Of a DNA stretch of 64,000 nt, positions 44,956-55,772 are shown one piece after another. Position 1 is the stretch's first letter; the number at the start of each line of letters is the position of its first letter. The position numbers and the translations under genes were made by a program. The notes beneath the pieces were generated by a model that saw only the letters and a program-made list of their open reading frames with translations, ran no database searches and was not told where the DNA came from. Source of the stretch: Bullera alba (taxonomy: Eukaryota > Basidiomycota > Tremellomycetes > Tremellales > Bulleraceae); assembly GCA_001600095.1 (NCBI GenBank), contig BCIX01000003.1:806001-870000 (forward strand), given 5' to 3'.

Positions 44956-46443
44956 ATGACAACGCCCATCTCATTCACCGTCCGACCTCCCTCGGCACCC
45001 AACCGGCCCAGTCCTCTGGGCAATGGGGGCTGGCGGAACGGTCCACCCTCTCGGCGGTTCTTTGAGAATGGGAACGGGGAGGACGATGAGGACGAGGACG
45101 GCGGGCCTGGCCGACGTGGTCCCAGAAGCGATAGGCATGATGGATCTGGGAGCAGGGGATCTCAAAGGTGTGTTCACCCTACGACAGGTGACAGAGCGCG
45201 AACTGATAGATGTTTCATTGGTAGAGGTGGTAAAGCGGACGAACCGCTGGTTATCCCTTCCCTGCCCAACAGGGACTGGAGACAGAACTCTCAGCGTCGT
45301 ACCCCGACTTACAGGCCCGATGGACGACAACAACTCCCTGAAGACATGATCACGCACGAGCGCACAGGTGATGGGCCCCAGAAATCCGGTTTGCGCTTCA
45401 ACACGAAAGAGGAGCCCGACGACGATGTCAAGCCGAAGCTCGAGCAGGACGAAGATGGCGCTACCGCGTCTCTTGCTCCATCTGGGAATGGCGAGGTCAA
45501 AGTGAAAGCCGAGCCCGAGGAGCCTCTGACCCTGGAGCAGCAGGCTTTGAGAGCATTATTGGCTGGAGACGATAACAAGGAGTCGGAGGAGGAGCGAGCA
45601 CAGAGAGAGCTTGTGATTCGCATGGAGGAGAGCAAGGCTTCTGAGGAGGATGCCCTAAAGAGGGATATTGCGGAATTACCCGAGGTATCCACTTTAGAGG
45701 ATTACGCCTCTGTTCCCGTCTCCGCCTTCGGTCTCGCAATGGCTAGGGGGATGGGCTACAACCCCTCATCGTCGTCGACGTCGACGATACACGAGCCGAA
45801 AATGAGGCCTCAGCTGCTCGGTCTGGGTGCAACTGCGATGGACACTACAATCCGACCCACTCACTCCCGCCATGGGAGTACGAAAAAGGACAAGCAAAAG
45901 GAACGTGCTGCCAAATCTGGACGAGGCTTTGTGGCGACGAGCCTTCTCGTCAAGAAGGAGAGGGAAGGGTCCGGAACTCCTGGTGTGATCGAATCTTCGA
46001 ATGGCGGTTCGTCCAGGATCACATCGCGCGGTGTGTCTCCAAGTAGTGAAGGAAGCCGGAGGCGGCGCAGGGAAGATGACGACGTCGACTCTGGTAGAGA
46101 CGTTAAGAAGGAGCGGAGCGACGATGGCTACAGAGATAGACGGCGGGAGAGGGAGTATGAGACTGAAGAGGAGAGAGCGAGGCGGAAAGCCAAGGAGAGG
46201 GAGAGGGAATATGAGACTGAAGAGGAAAGAGCTAGACGTAAGGCAAAAGAGCGGGAGAGGGAGTACGAGACTGAAGAAGAGAGGGCAAAGCGAAAGGCCA
46301 GAGAGCGTGAGAGGGAGTATGAGACGGAAGAGGAGCGGGCAAAACGAAAGGCTAGGGAGAGGGAGAGATATGGAAATCCTAATGGAGATCGGGATCGAGA
46401 TCGTGGGAAGGGTGGCGATGATCGCGAGCGTGGTAGAAGGTGA
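44956..46443 (+). CDS. SPP2: Spliceosomal G-patch protein Spp2 (GPKOW-like)
   Basis: The Spp2 motif DYASVPVSAFGLAMARGMGY (near residue 240) is the G-patch-like segment that binds and activates the helicase Prp2. Upstream is KADEPLVIPSLPNRDWR and an acidic region. Downstream the C-terminus is Arg/Glu/Lys-rich with four tandem 18-residue repeats. A probable intron at 45168-45224 (57 nt, GTGTGT..TAG, branch-like CTGAT) is a multiple of three and has no stop. Spliced protein is 476 residues, unspliced 495. I favour splicing because it joins SRGSQR to GGKADEP without an odd Cys-rich insert. Confidence 0.88.
   Translation: MTTPISFTVRPPSAPNRPSPLGNGGWRNGPPSRRFFENGNGEDDEDEDGGPGRRGPRSDRHDGSGSRGSQRCVHPTTGDRARTDRCFIGRGGKADEPLVIPSLPNRDWRQNSQRRTPTYRPDGRQQLPEDMITHERTGDGPQKSGLRFNTKEEPDDDVKPKLEQDEDGATASLAPSGNGEVKVKAEPEEPLTLEQQALRALLAGDDNKESEEERAQRELVIRMEESKASEEDALKRDIAELPEVSTLEDYASVPVSAFGLAMARGMGYNPSSSSTSTIHEPKMRPQLLGLGATAMDTTIRPTHSRHGSTKKDKQKERAAKSGRGFVATSLLVKKEREGSGTPGVIESSNGGSSRITSRGVSPSSEGSRRRRREDDDVDSGRDVKKERSDDGYRDRRREREYETEEERARRKAKEREREYETEEERARRKAKEREREYETEEERAKRKAREREREYETEEERAKRKARERERYGNPNGDRDRDRGKGGDDRERGRR
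46144..46359 (+). repeat. Four tandem 54-bp repeats in SPP2
   Basis: Copies at 46144-46197, 46198-46251, 46252-46305 and 46306-46359 encode REREYETEEERARRKAKE with minor Lys/Arg changes. Third-base differences among copies show the array is not brand new. The peptide is expected to form a charged single alpha helix. Confidence 0.92.
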
Positions 46444-46540
46444 CGTAGCGGATTAGCACATAGGCCAATGGTCGAGGCGCTGTTTGTGATGCAATTCATC
46501 TATAGTGTTCTCCAACGAGCATCTATGATAGCCATCTGCT

Positions 46541-47135
46541 CTAAAAAGCGTTCTGCTTGAGGATCTTGATGGAGCTCTTGCCTCCTTCGAGGAGAGTGTC
46601 GAGGCTCTTGGCGAAATCTGTTCCTCCAGCATCAGTGCTTGTACATCTGAGATCGTGCGGAGCCTCTCACCTAGGAAGTATTCGTGTTCGCAGTGTTCTG
46701 CAACGATCAGATCAGCTCTTTCATCTGGTTACGGCGATCAATCGTGGGTCTTACTGTTGAACGCAGCTTCATCGGCGTACTAATGCCTAGTCAGTGATTC
46801 GACTCTCCGTGTCCGCTTCCATTGCCATCCGTGACTCACCTCCTCCCATATACTGATGTCCTTCGGGTTGGTAGCGCTTTGAGTCGGTACGTAGACTTTG
46901 GTTCCTTCCTCATTGGCTAGCGAGTGGTCCCTGATCTTCTTGACGTCTGTCGGGAAACAACTCGTCAGGGCGAGAGGATGCGAGTTTGCAGCTCAAACTC
47001 ACGGGCGAGTAGGTCGTCGAGCTGACCCTCCTGAGCAGTGAACTGGGCGAGCTGACACAAGCAGATCAGCTTGCTACTTATCGGTTGTTGACTCCATCGG
47101 CCGCTCACCACAACGTATCGTGAGGTGTCGACCAT
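46541..47135 (-). CDS. Small antibiotic-biosynthesis-monooxygenase (ABM)-fold protein A
   Basis: Six short exons give about 103 residues. The sequence begins MVDTSRYVVLAQFTAQEGQ, continues LDDLLAHVKKIRDHSLANEE, then the ABM-type strand ISIWEEYADEAAF and KHCEHEYFLDFAKSLDTLL. The pattern of a ferredoxin-like dimeric alpha/beta barrel with W-E-x-Y-x-x-x-x-A-F and a downstream H-x-x-S/E matches the YgiN/ABM family, which includes quinol monooxygenases and dye-decolourising relatives. It has a paralog in divergent orientation at 47473-47971; both have an intron exactly after WEE. Function unknown. Confidence 0.83.
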
Positions 47136-47472
47136 ACTGTATCGTTTTTGGTAGTGTATTTGTGAAGAGGGTGAGGCTTCGCTTCAGGCGACTCTCGCGG
47201 TGCTCTATATACAACAAGCAGACCTTCTAGACGCAAAGTGGATCAATCAGCAGTAGTCTGCTTGACCCACCATCGTCCTCCACCTTTGCTGCGATGAGCT
47301 CAGCCTCCACTTCTTCCCGAAATAACCGGAGTCCTTCGGCGCGGTGGTGGTGAGTCACTGGATCACTGGGTCGTCCCGACTCGACGTTGACGTCCAGATG
47401 TGCTCTATCTGCACGTCTTGCTCTTAGACTACAGTACACTCTCTCAGATAACAGCCAGCCTCTGCGACCACC
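47136..47472. promoter_or_regulatory. 337-bp bidirectional promoter between the two ABM paralogs
   Basis: Drives both divergent genes if they are co-regulated. No coding region; no clear motif recognised. Confidence 0.4.
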
Positions 47473-47971
47473 ATGACTTTCGTCCAAGTGAGTGAAAGCT
47501 CAGCTGGAGGAGTAGACCTTTGCTGACTGAGCTTAGTCCGTTATCATTACCTCGAAGCCCGGCAACACTGACAAGATCCTGAAATGTAGGCACAGCTTCC
47601 GACTCAGCAGATATCCCAGTCAAGTAGCTGAGATTGTGTAGACTTAACGGACATCAAGACCGAAGCGGAGGAGAAAGAGCCGGGAACACTCAAGTTCCAC
47701 GCTGCGCAGTCCCTCGATGATGACAACGTGATCTATCTCTGGGAGGAGGTAAGTCTATCAAGTCTACACTTTCTGTGTCCATGCTTATATGACGTAGTAT
47801 GAGTCGGAAGAAGCTTTGGCTGCTCATAGAGCCGGAAAGGCATACCAGAGTGAGTGGAAGCACTATCGTACCAGCTGCGAGACCTGACTCGTTCGCTTCT
47901 TAGCCTTCTTCGCTGTGAGGGATGACTTGATGGCTCATGCTGTCAAGATTCAGAGGTGCCGACCTCTATGA
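47473..47971 (+). CDS. Small ABM-fold protein B, paralog of its divergent neighbour
   Basis: Five exons give about 95 residues: MTFVQSVIITSKPGNTDKIL, KYLTDIKTEAEEKEPGTLKF, then VIYLWEEYESEEALAAHRAG and FFAVRDDLMAHAVKIQRCR. The WEE-Y motif and the intron immediately after WEE match the neighbour. The overall strand/helix order matches the ABM dimeric alpha/beta barrel. Proteins of this fold bind or oxidise small aromatic or quinone-like molecules, but no substrate can be named here. Confidence 0.83.
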
Positions 47972-48118
47972 TCAAGGTCATGTCCCATGATCTGCATGTT
48001 GTATGCGTGAATGGCGAATGGTACAAAGAGGCCCTGCCGGCTTACCAAGTGACCCACATCTCCATGGTCATCACTGATCGTGCAGCTGATCAGTTTCGCC
48101 ATTTCATACGCCTCATTA

Positions 48119-51000
48119 CTACTCACGCTTCCGCATCGACGTCCAGAAAGCCGTCTCTGACTTCTTACAGAAGTCGAGTAGCCCGGTCACGTTGGTGGTG
48201 AGGATCAGATCGTCGTTGGGCAGCTCGACCTCGCCAAACATCGACGAGAGGGAGACTTCGCCCTTGAGGAACTTGCTGAATACATGTGACCTGTCTTGGA
48301 ATCAGCTGACAACATTAACGTCCCCTCTAGGATTATCTTACCTCAATGGCGACCGCTGGACGTCGAATGGCTCCGGAGGTCGGAACGTCAGAAGAGGGGA
48401 ATGCGCAGGCTATCATCAGTCTTGCACCGGGTCTTCCGGCTTACCGTGCACACAATCACCTATCCCCGTCGTCAGTCAATCGCTCACCGGCCTGAGCATC
48501 TAGCGAATACTGACATGATCTCGGAGACTGCCTGGCTGTGAGGTCACGCCTTGGGTATTGGCAAACACCCTACACTGCGAGAAGACTGACAAGAGCGTTG
48601 CCAACATCCGCAAAAGCCCGTCTTCCGATACGAGCGGTATGCGCTAAGTACACCTCATGTTAGCTCTATGGCCACCAGTATCTTGACATGTGAGCTGATT
48701 GATGATCGGACTGCAGACATACTACCGTCACCAAAGCGTCAACCTCCAGCATCTCATCAAGATCGGTCCAAAACTCCCTCGAATACGCCCTGAGCGGGAT
48801 CGACCCACTGGAAGAACAGTCATACGACCATTTCTGGAGTGTATCATTGAGATCGCGGTTCATCGAGGCGATTTGCTCGACGTACTGATCCACTGGGAGG
48901 ATATTGATCGTCGAGGTCGATTCCGGGAGTAAAAGGCCGAAGTGCTTGGCGGCATGTTCATACACCAGTCTCTCGTCGTCTGCGATGGTCAACTCCAACC
49001 TCACCACCGGAGATGTCTGCGACTCTCTCACCGACGACATCGACGCCTAGACCCCTTTTGATCATGCTTCCCGCACTAATGCCGACGCCCAGCCCACTGC
49101 TCTCGTCAGTCGTCAGCGACCACTCCTTCTTTCTCGACACATCCCGACGACTTACAGTATCAGTGCCCGACCCTGAGCAGTGTCTGCCTGTTCAACCAAC
49201 TCATCATCCTCCTCAATCTGCAACTCCGTCATCATGGATATCGTCCTCGCAAGGGAATCTGTCGAGTCGGTCCGGATGGCCAAGACGCCTATTTCCTGCA
49301 AGATCGCAGTGGCGAATATCCTGGGCGTTGGGTCAGATGTCATTACACCCACAGAGCCCTGGAACTGCGTTCGACCTACGAATCGCCCAGATCTGTCCTT
49401 GTGCCGTTCTGACCGTCGGACACTTGCCTGATCCATCTACCGCCTACGACGGCATCATCCACCCTCAAATACCTATACCCCCCGCTCAAACTCTCCCCTA
49501 CGACCATGCGGCCGGTATCACCTTTGCCTGATGCCAGGATCCTCACTTGACCTGTGGTATATGGCATGGCGGATCTGGAGAAGATCTGGTGCTGCAGTGC
49601 CAGAATGAGGAGTAGAAGGCGAAGCAGTAGGAAAAGCGGGTATGACTGTCTCGGCAGGAGAGAGGTGATTTCGCCGAGTTGCCTCGAGGCGTCTTTCGAG
49701 AGCTTCCATCGCTTGGTGACGCTGTGGTGGACCTTGGCGCCGAATGAAGAACTGGAACTGCGGTCCTTGACGAAGAGGGAGAAGAGGGTGAAGAGCATTG
49801 ACATGAAGAGGATCTGTTCGACCCAAGCGGTCCGCGTCAACTTACGTCCGAACCTCACTGACGGAGAGCGTCGTACTTACAACCTTTTCTGGTCGTACGT
49901 CAAGATTTGGTAGGAAGGTCTCGAGCATCACCGACCAGGTCTTCTCGAAGAGGTACACGTGTCCAAGGTAGGAAGCCGCCCTGAAAGCAATACTCATCCC
50001 CCTCATTAGTGGCGAAGACGTATGTGTGATCGAATCTGGGAGGAGATGCTCCTTCCTTCTGTATCAGCAATCCAGCCTCATCGTCCAGGCAGCAGATGGC
50101 CTCGGAGTAACTCGGACTCACATAGCACAGCACGACGAAACCAATCGTCCCTCCCAGCCAGCCCAGATTGAACAATATCCCGCTGAGGAGATACCCCACG
50201 TCCCTCCCCATCCCGCCTAGAAGATATGCGACCCCTCTCCCGCTCACCACAACCATATCGCTCCATAATGCCGCTAGGCATAAACATAATCTCGGACTGA
50301 GTCCCTTCCTGACGCCTCGTCCACGCGTGAGGTAGGTGATAGCAATTGTGGCTATCAGGCCCGAGCAGGGGTACATGACCTGAGAGGCCCAAGGGTGGGT
50401 AGAGGAGGAGCCGTATAGCGGTCGTAAGAGTACACGGCCTATGTGGACCAAGAGACCTGTCGGGATGGCTAGCAGAAAGGGCAAAAAGTCTGGAAGATAC
50501 AGTCAGTCTAGTATAATACTGAGTTACTGCGCGGATCACAATGACTTACAGAGTGACAGAGCCCGTACGGCAGTTTGTGCTCGCGTCCTGGGTATGTCTT
50601 TCGCTTGGGGCGATTCGCCGACATCAGCACTACGACTGGATCCGGATTTGCGGACTCCATTCGAACTCGGCTCATCCTTACGTCGTCTCTCGGCTCCCAG
50701 TTCCGGAGCTGGAGCTGGGGTCGTCGATCTCGATTTCGCCCTGTGTTCCCGAGTAGGCGCCTCATGGTTGTCCTCCCTGCTCTGTGTCTCCCTTCCCGAT
50801 CCTGAGGCGAAGCCAGGACTTGCGTGTCGACCTGTGCTGCCATCGCGTAGGCTACGATGAGCGATAACCTCATCGGTCCTCACAAGAGGCTTGTCGGTGA
50901 TATCAGAAAACCCATGAGCTTGATCGGCCGTTCCAAGTTCTGAGCGACCTCGATGATTGCTGAGCCCGGTCCTATCGAGGCGTATGTCTTCTGCTACCAT
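48119..51000 (-). CDS. Polytopic membrane protein with a degenerate spermidine-synthase-like domain
   Basis: At least ten exons. The N-terminal 150 residues are polar and Ser/Arg-rich. Hydrophobic helices follow (FLPFLLAIPTGLLVHIGRVL, LIATIAITYL, GWLGGTIGFVVLCY, ILFMSMLFTLFSLFV). Then the spermidine-synthase-like part: QVRILASGKGDTGRMVVGES, GGYRYLRVDDAVVGGRWI, FATAILQEIGVLAI, ALILGLGVGISAGSMIKRGL (SAM-binding GxGxG), LVYEHAAKHFGL, WSYDCSSSGSIPLRAYSREF and MLATLLSVFSQCRVF. The catalytic D-S/A-S-D-P loop of true aminopropyltransferases reads DCSSSG instead, so synthase activity is doubtful. Two junctions (near 50005-50100 and near 49025) are uncertain. The last exon ends MRKRE at TAG 48119-48121. 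Confidence 0.75.
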
Positions 51001-51304
51001 GGCATGATGCTTGACTGAGTTTTCGAACAACTAGGAAACATTCATGTGTTATTGTGTTCTGTAAGATATTCAGCACAAAGGATGTCTAACCATCACACCG
51101 TCACCATGTCAAGTCGTCCTCGTCGATCAGTACAGCTCTTGCTCCTTTGTCGTATTAGCCAACTGTACCCTTTCGTCATTCAAAGTCAGCTTGTCAAACT
51201 GGTACATTACGTGCCGCGTATAGCATCTTTTCCGCATCACAAGATCGTGTAGATGTACACTAGGGAACAGCACAGGGGGCGCTTCACTCCGTTCCTCGCC
51301 GCGC
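51001..51304. other. 304 bp between membrane-protein start and SPT5 3' end
   Basis: Promoter and 3' flank; nothing else seen. Confidence 0.45.
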
Positions 51305-54300
51305 TCACGGCTTCCAGATCCTACAGAGACTCTCCTCTCCTATGACCATTGGACCCATATCCGCCGCTTCACCCTCCATCATCCACTGCCCATCGTTGAG
51401 CCAGCTAGTCGTCCTTTGACTACCCTTGATGTCCGCTGGTCCAGCTATGCACACCACCAACTGGCCCGGTCCGTCCGGTCGACAGGGTCTTAGGTATTCT
51501 GGGGCAATTTCCTCGACTATGTTTGGATCGTCTAGGGACACGCAGTGTACATTGTTTTCTCCAGGGGTTTGGTCATAGCCGAATCGTTTGCCGTCGTATG
51601 CACCTCGCTGGAAGTGACGAGGGTTGCGCGTGCCGATCCGCGTGGAGGGTCCCACTTCCACAATGACGTTTCTAAAGTCGAGCGCCCAGTCGAAGGGGAT
51701 ACCATTGGGATCACTGCTCTGACCTCCGTTCGTGGGAGCACCATATGGCGTCGGAGCGGCTCCATATGGTGTGGGAGCGCCATAAGGCGTTGGCGCGGCG
51801 TGAAGGCCAACACCGGGTGTCGGGGCGGATAGCGGAACACCGGGCGTTGGAGCGGCGTACGGCGTAGGCGCGGAGAAGGGTGTTGGCGCACCGTATGGCG
51901 TCGGGGCCGAGTATGCATTGGCAGGCGGTTGTGCTGGCGTTGGAGCACTGTAGCCACCAGTTGGCGGTCCACCATAAGGCGTTGGAGCAGAGTATGCGCC
52001 GTTCTACAGCGTGTCAGCAAAAACAACTCGGCCATTGCGGAGCACTCACTCTTGACGAGCTGGCCTCAGGCTGGCCGTACCCTGGTGCAGGTGTGCGACC
52101 GCCAACGTTGCCGCCGTAGGGATTTGGCGTTTTTCCTCCACCCGCAGCTCCCGCCCAAGCAGGAGTCCGTCCACCATCGCTGTAGCCTGGAGCAGGCGTC
52201 TTGCCACCAGCATTACCACCATAAGCAGGAGTCTTGCCTCCACTGGCTCCCCAAGCGGGAGTCTTGCCACCTGAACCAGCCCAGCCGGGGGTCTTGCCGC
52301 CTGCACCCCAGCCAGGTGCGGGAGTACGACCTCCAGCTGCAGCGCCATACGGATTGGGCGTCTTGCCTCCACCGCCATATCCGCCCTAGTTTTCATCAGC
52401 TCGAGTCCACTCCACTCAGGTCCCACATCACGACCCACAGCATAAGGGTTTGGAGTCTGGCCGAATCGAGGGGCAGGCGTCTTTCCACCGGGATAAGCGG
52501 GCGTGGCTCCGCCCTACAACTGGTCAGTAGAGATTCTTCGCGCCGTATTCGACAGAGACTCACTGGTGGACCCATGTTGCCGCCGGAGTAGGGGTTGACA
52601 TCGTAGCCGCCGGCGGGTTTGCTGCCATAAGCACCTACGCCAGTCTCGAGAGGATACGTGGTACCCGTTTTTGGGCTACAAATCATCAGAACTTGTGGAT
52701 CAACTCAATGTCATATTGCTCACTCTTTTCGCTTGAGCATGTTCATGTCGATGGTCAAGGTTCTGTTGTTCGTTGCCAATTCCACTCGAGCATTCTGACC
52801 GAGAACGTCCTTGATCACACCCATCAGACCCTTGTTCGTGCCCTTGATCACCACGACCAATGTGTTGAGCAACCTGTTCTTGTTGACGGTCGCGGCGGGT
52901 GGTGGCATCAGACTCGCTCCACCGTATGGCAGCTGTGCTTGAAGGGCAGGGTTCAACTTGCCGAGATCACTCGTTGCGGATTTGGGCGTGACGAAGATGA
53001 GCCCTTGAGCTCTTGCGACGAAGACACCATTGTTCTCCGGCATGTCCCGGTTGTAGAGGAAGATGAACAGAGATCGGAAGATGTTGATGACTTCTCCTTG
53101 GCGTTGCTGCGACACTATCAGTCACTGATGTGCATAACAGTCCAATTCGACTCACCTCGCCCTCGGTCTCTTTCATCGCATCTCCAACCTTCATGTCGTT
53201 GCCCTGAGCGTCTGATGCCACGGCAAAGTTCTTGTTCTCTCGTCGTGGCGTCACTTGCTGAGGAGTGAGCAGTCTCACAGCACCGTTCTGATCGAGAATC
53301 CGCAGCATGCCTCCTTCGATCTTGATTATGACACCGGCTGTCGATGAGCTATCCTATGGTCAGTACATATCTACCGGTGGCATCAGAGAGGACTCACTCC
53401 AGCATCACCATGTCATGTTGGTCATACAGCCCACTCTGAGCCGTACTTCCAGCGAGATCGGCAGCTTTTCGGATATCTTTCGAGAACACTTTGATCTGTC
53501 GAGGTCAGCCAGGGCCACAAGGTCATTTACACACCTCTTGCTCTCCTTGATCCGACATGAGGGTGACGACATCGCCTTTGACCTCGACGACCATACCGCT
53601 AGCGTCCTTGTTCTTCCCGCTGAGCACTTTGACGTGTTCACCAATCTCGAACCTCTTTCTGACGCTTCGCGTGGGGACTTCGACCACCTGTCCGTGGATC
53701 TCGCCTCCTTCTGCCTTGACGGCAATCACTTCCGGCGTGGCAGTCACGATCGAACCGAACAGTCCATTCTGCTCTCCCTCGAATACTTCCACCTTGTCGC
53801 CAGGGAAGAGGATGGCCGCTGTGATGTTCTTGTTGGCCTCTGCAATCTCGGACAGATCGTGCGAAGCCGTGTTCTGGTCATCTCCGGTGAACCGCGAAAT
53901 CTCCTCCAAAGTTGGGTTGACATCCTCTGTCGTGATGAGCGTGTGTTTGATGTCTTTGATGCAGAATCCGTCGATAAACTCGTCATTGTCGAAGAAGATG
54001 GATCCTCCAGTGCCCTGCTTGACAGCGCCTCGGCCATAGACTTTCTTCACATCGTCATAGTTGAACAGACGCTGAGGTGGTTTGAAACTCGTCGATCCTG
54101 CGCCTTTCGCCCCAGCATTACGCTCCTTTCGCTTGTCTCTGGGCGTCAAGTCGATTCGCGGGATGAATTTGACCGCGACGACACCCGAAGTGATCTGATC
54201 GACATCGATGACCTGGGCAAGGTCTCCGGCGTATTTGCCTCTCTTCAGTCGAACCCACATGTCAGGACGAATGTTGACATCCTTCTGTTTCAACTTGAGC

Positions 54301-55449
54301 AGCGGTGCCATTTCTTCAATGGGAACAAGCGTGACCCCTCGGGAGATGAAGACTCCGACGATACCGGCAACAGCCTGGTTGACAGAGGCGGCTTGTCGAG
54401 CTTCAACGAAGATCATCCCAGGTAGTGAGTCACGATAGAAAACCGAGACGACGTCGATTGGGTTTGCGTGTAGCTGAACGGAGAAGACTTTTCTGAAAAT
54501 CGAAGCGGTAATAGCTTGTTCTCGACCGGGCTGGAGATGTCAGCTACTACATTGGTATGATCACGCACCTTCACACGAACGGTCCACAGACTGGGATCGT
54601 TGACACCTGGCATGAGCAGACGCTGAGGCACATTGTCCGCATCGGCGTCGTATCTCGCCGCTCTTTCCGTTCTGTGCCTTTCTTTCAAGCCTCGGACGAT
54701 ATCCTGGACATCCTGCTCTTGCTTGTCTCCGTACATCCTGTCGAACCTCCTGTGGGCGGTAGTATCCCTCGCCGCACCCTCTTCAACAGGCTGATCCTCG
54801 ATGAAACCGGCGACTACAGCTCAGTCAGCTTGCTGCCCGCGTGGAGACGGCCGGACAACGCGTACCGTCCTCATAGTTGTCCTCCTCGTCCTCTTCTTCG
54901 TCTTCATCGTCGACTTCGGCTTCAACATCCAAGAATCGATTGATCTTGTTCTTTCTTCTTCGCTGCGAAGCAGTCAGCTTTATCCCTCTGACTGTGATTT
55001 ACCTTCTTCTTTCTGCCCCCTGGAAAACGATTTAGCTACGGTTATTGCCATGCCTATGACAAGCGCAGCTCACCAGTCGTCTCCACTTCGTCCTCATCTT
55101 CATCCTCTTCGTCATCTTCATCATCTTCTTCATCTAAATCCTCGTCCTCATCTTCTCCCGCCGGCTCGTCGTCTTTCGAGTCTTCGGCTGCTTTCGCAGG
55201 CAACTCCTCGTCCACGTCAGACTCCTCTACAGAGCGGTCAGCCAAAGTTCAGACCGTCGATTGCTCCTAGACTTACCATCTGGATCTCTCACTCTTGGCT
55301 ATATCAACAAGTGTCAGTATATTCACCGCCGGACTGACCCTCCTACTGACCCGCTTCTTGCCCGCGTTCGCGACCTCTCGTCCAGTTACGCTCTCAACCT
55401 CGCTTTTCGAGCTCTCTGCCGGTGAGCTTGACCTGGAATTGTCGGACAT
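51305..55449 (-). CDS. SPT5: Transcription elongation factor Spt5
   Basis: More than ten exons, roughly 1,100 residues. The N-terminus ([20 protein letters not shown]) leads to a highly acidic stretch, then [20 protein letters not shown]. The NGN domain has [27 protein letters not shown] and [17 protein letters not shown] domains follow: [60 protein letters not shown], and later [18 protein letters not shown]. The C-terminal repeat region has [15 protein letters not shown] repeats, then SAPTPYG repeats. A globular end ([18 protein letters not shown]) finishes IWKP. Spt5 pairs with Spt4 to make RNA polymerase II processive. One coding exon is 17 nt (55003-55019). Confidence 0.95.
51700..52510 (-). 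repeat. SPT5 C-terminal repeat region, two repeat types
   Basis: The first block (roughly 52080-52510) repeats [16 protein letters not shown] about ten times. The second block (roughly 51700-52010) repeats [16 protein letters not shown] about twelve times. The TP dipeptides are the expected Bur1/Cdk9 phosphorylation sites of the CTR. Confidence 0.85.
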
Positions 55450-55772
55450 CGTGCACGTCCGCTCCAGATCTGTAGGCAGTGGCGAGATGGGGAAGAAAGA
55501 TGAACGATTGAGTGTAGGTCGCACTCTATATACTCGAGTTAGTATACGGATCAGCTGGCCGGCCAGGTGGTTAAGCTCGGAGGTAGAGGTGGGATAAAAT
55601 GCGGAAAAATACCACTTAACTGAATATCCTGTCCCCTTCCCTGGCTGGGTGGCGAACGCGCCTGACTTTGGTGCGACGTTGCCGAGCTACAACTCAGCTT
55701 TGGCCCAGCTCATCATTCAGTCCACCACCGCCGCGCTTCAAACGATTGGTACCACATGGAGACGTTGGGATC
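55450..55772. promoter_or_regulatory. 323-bp divergent promoter (SPT5 / candidate securin)
   Basis: Contains GAACGCGCC near 55646, a partial MCB-like AACGCG core, about 125 bp upstream of the small gene. Weak evidence. Confidence 0.3.

Noticed and set aside
46128..46499. Minus-strand open frame rich in Ser/Leu/Arg opposite SPP2
   Set aside because: It is the antisense shadow of the charged tandem repeats in SPP2.
49518..49826. Alternative minus-strand frame over the spermidine-synthase-like gene with an STPHSGTAAP-like segment
   Set aside because: The other frame continues without a break into the conserved GQVRILASGKGDTGR and GGYRYLRVDD motifs.
53307..54425. Long plus-strand open frame (372 codons) opposite SPT5
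   Set aside because: The minus strand holds the unmistakable NGN/KOW region of SPT5; the plus frame has no recognisable domain.
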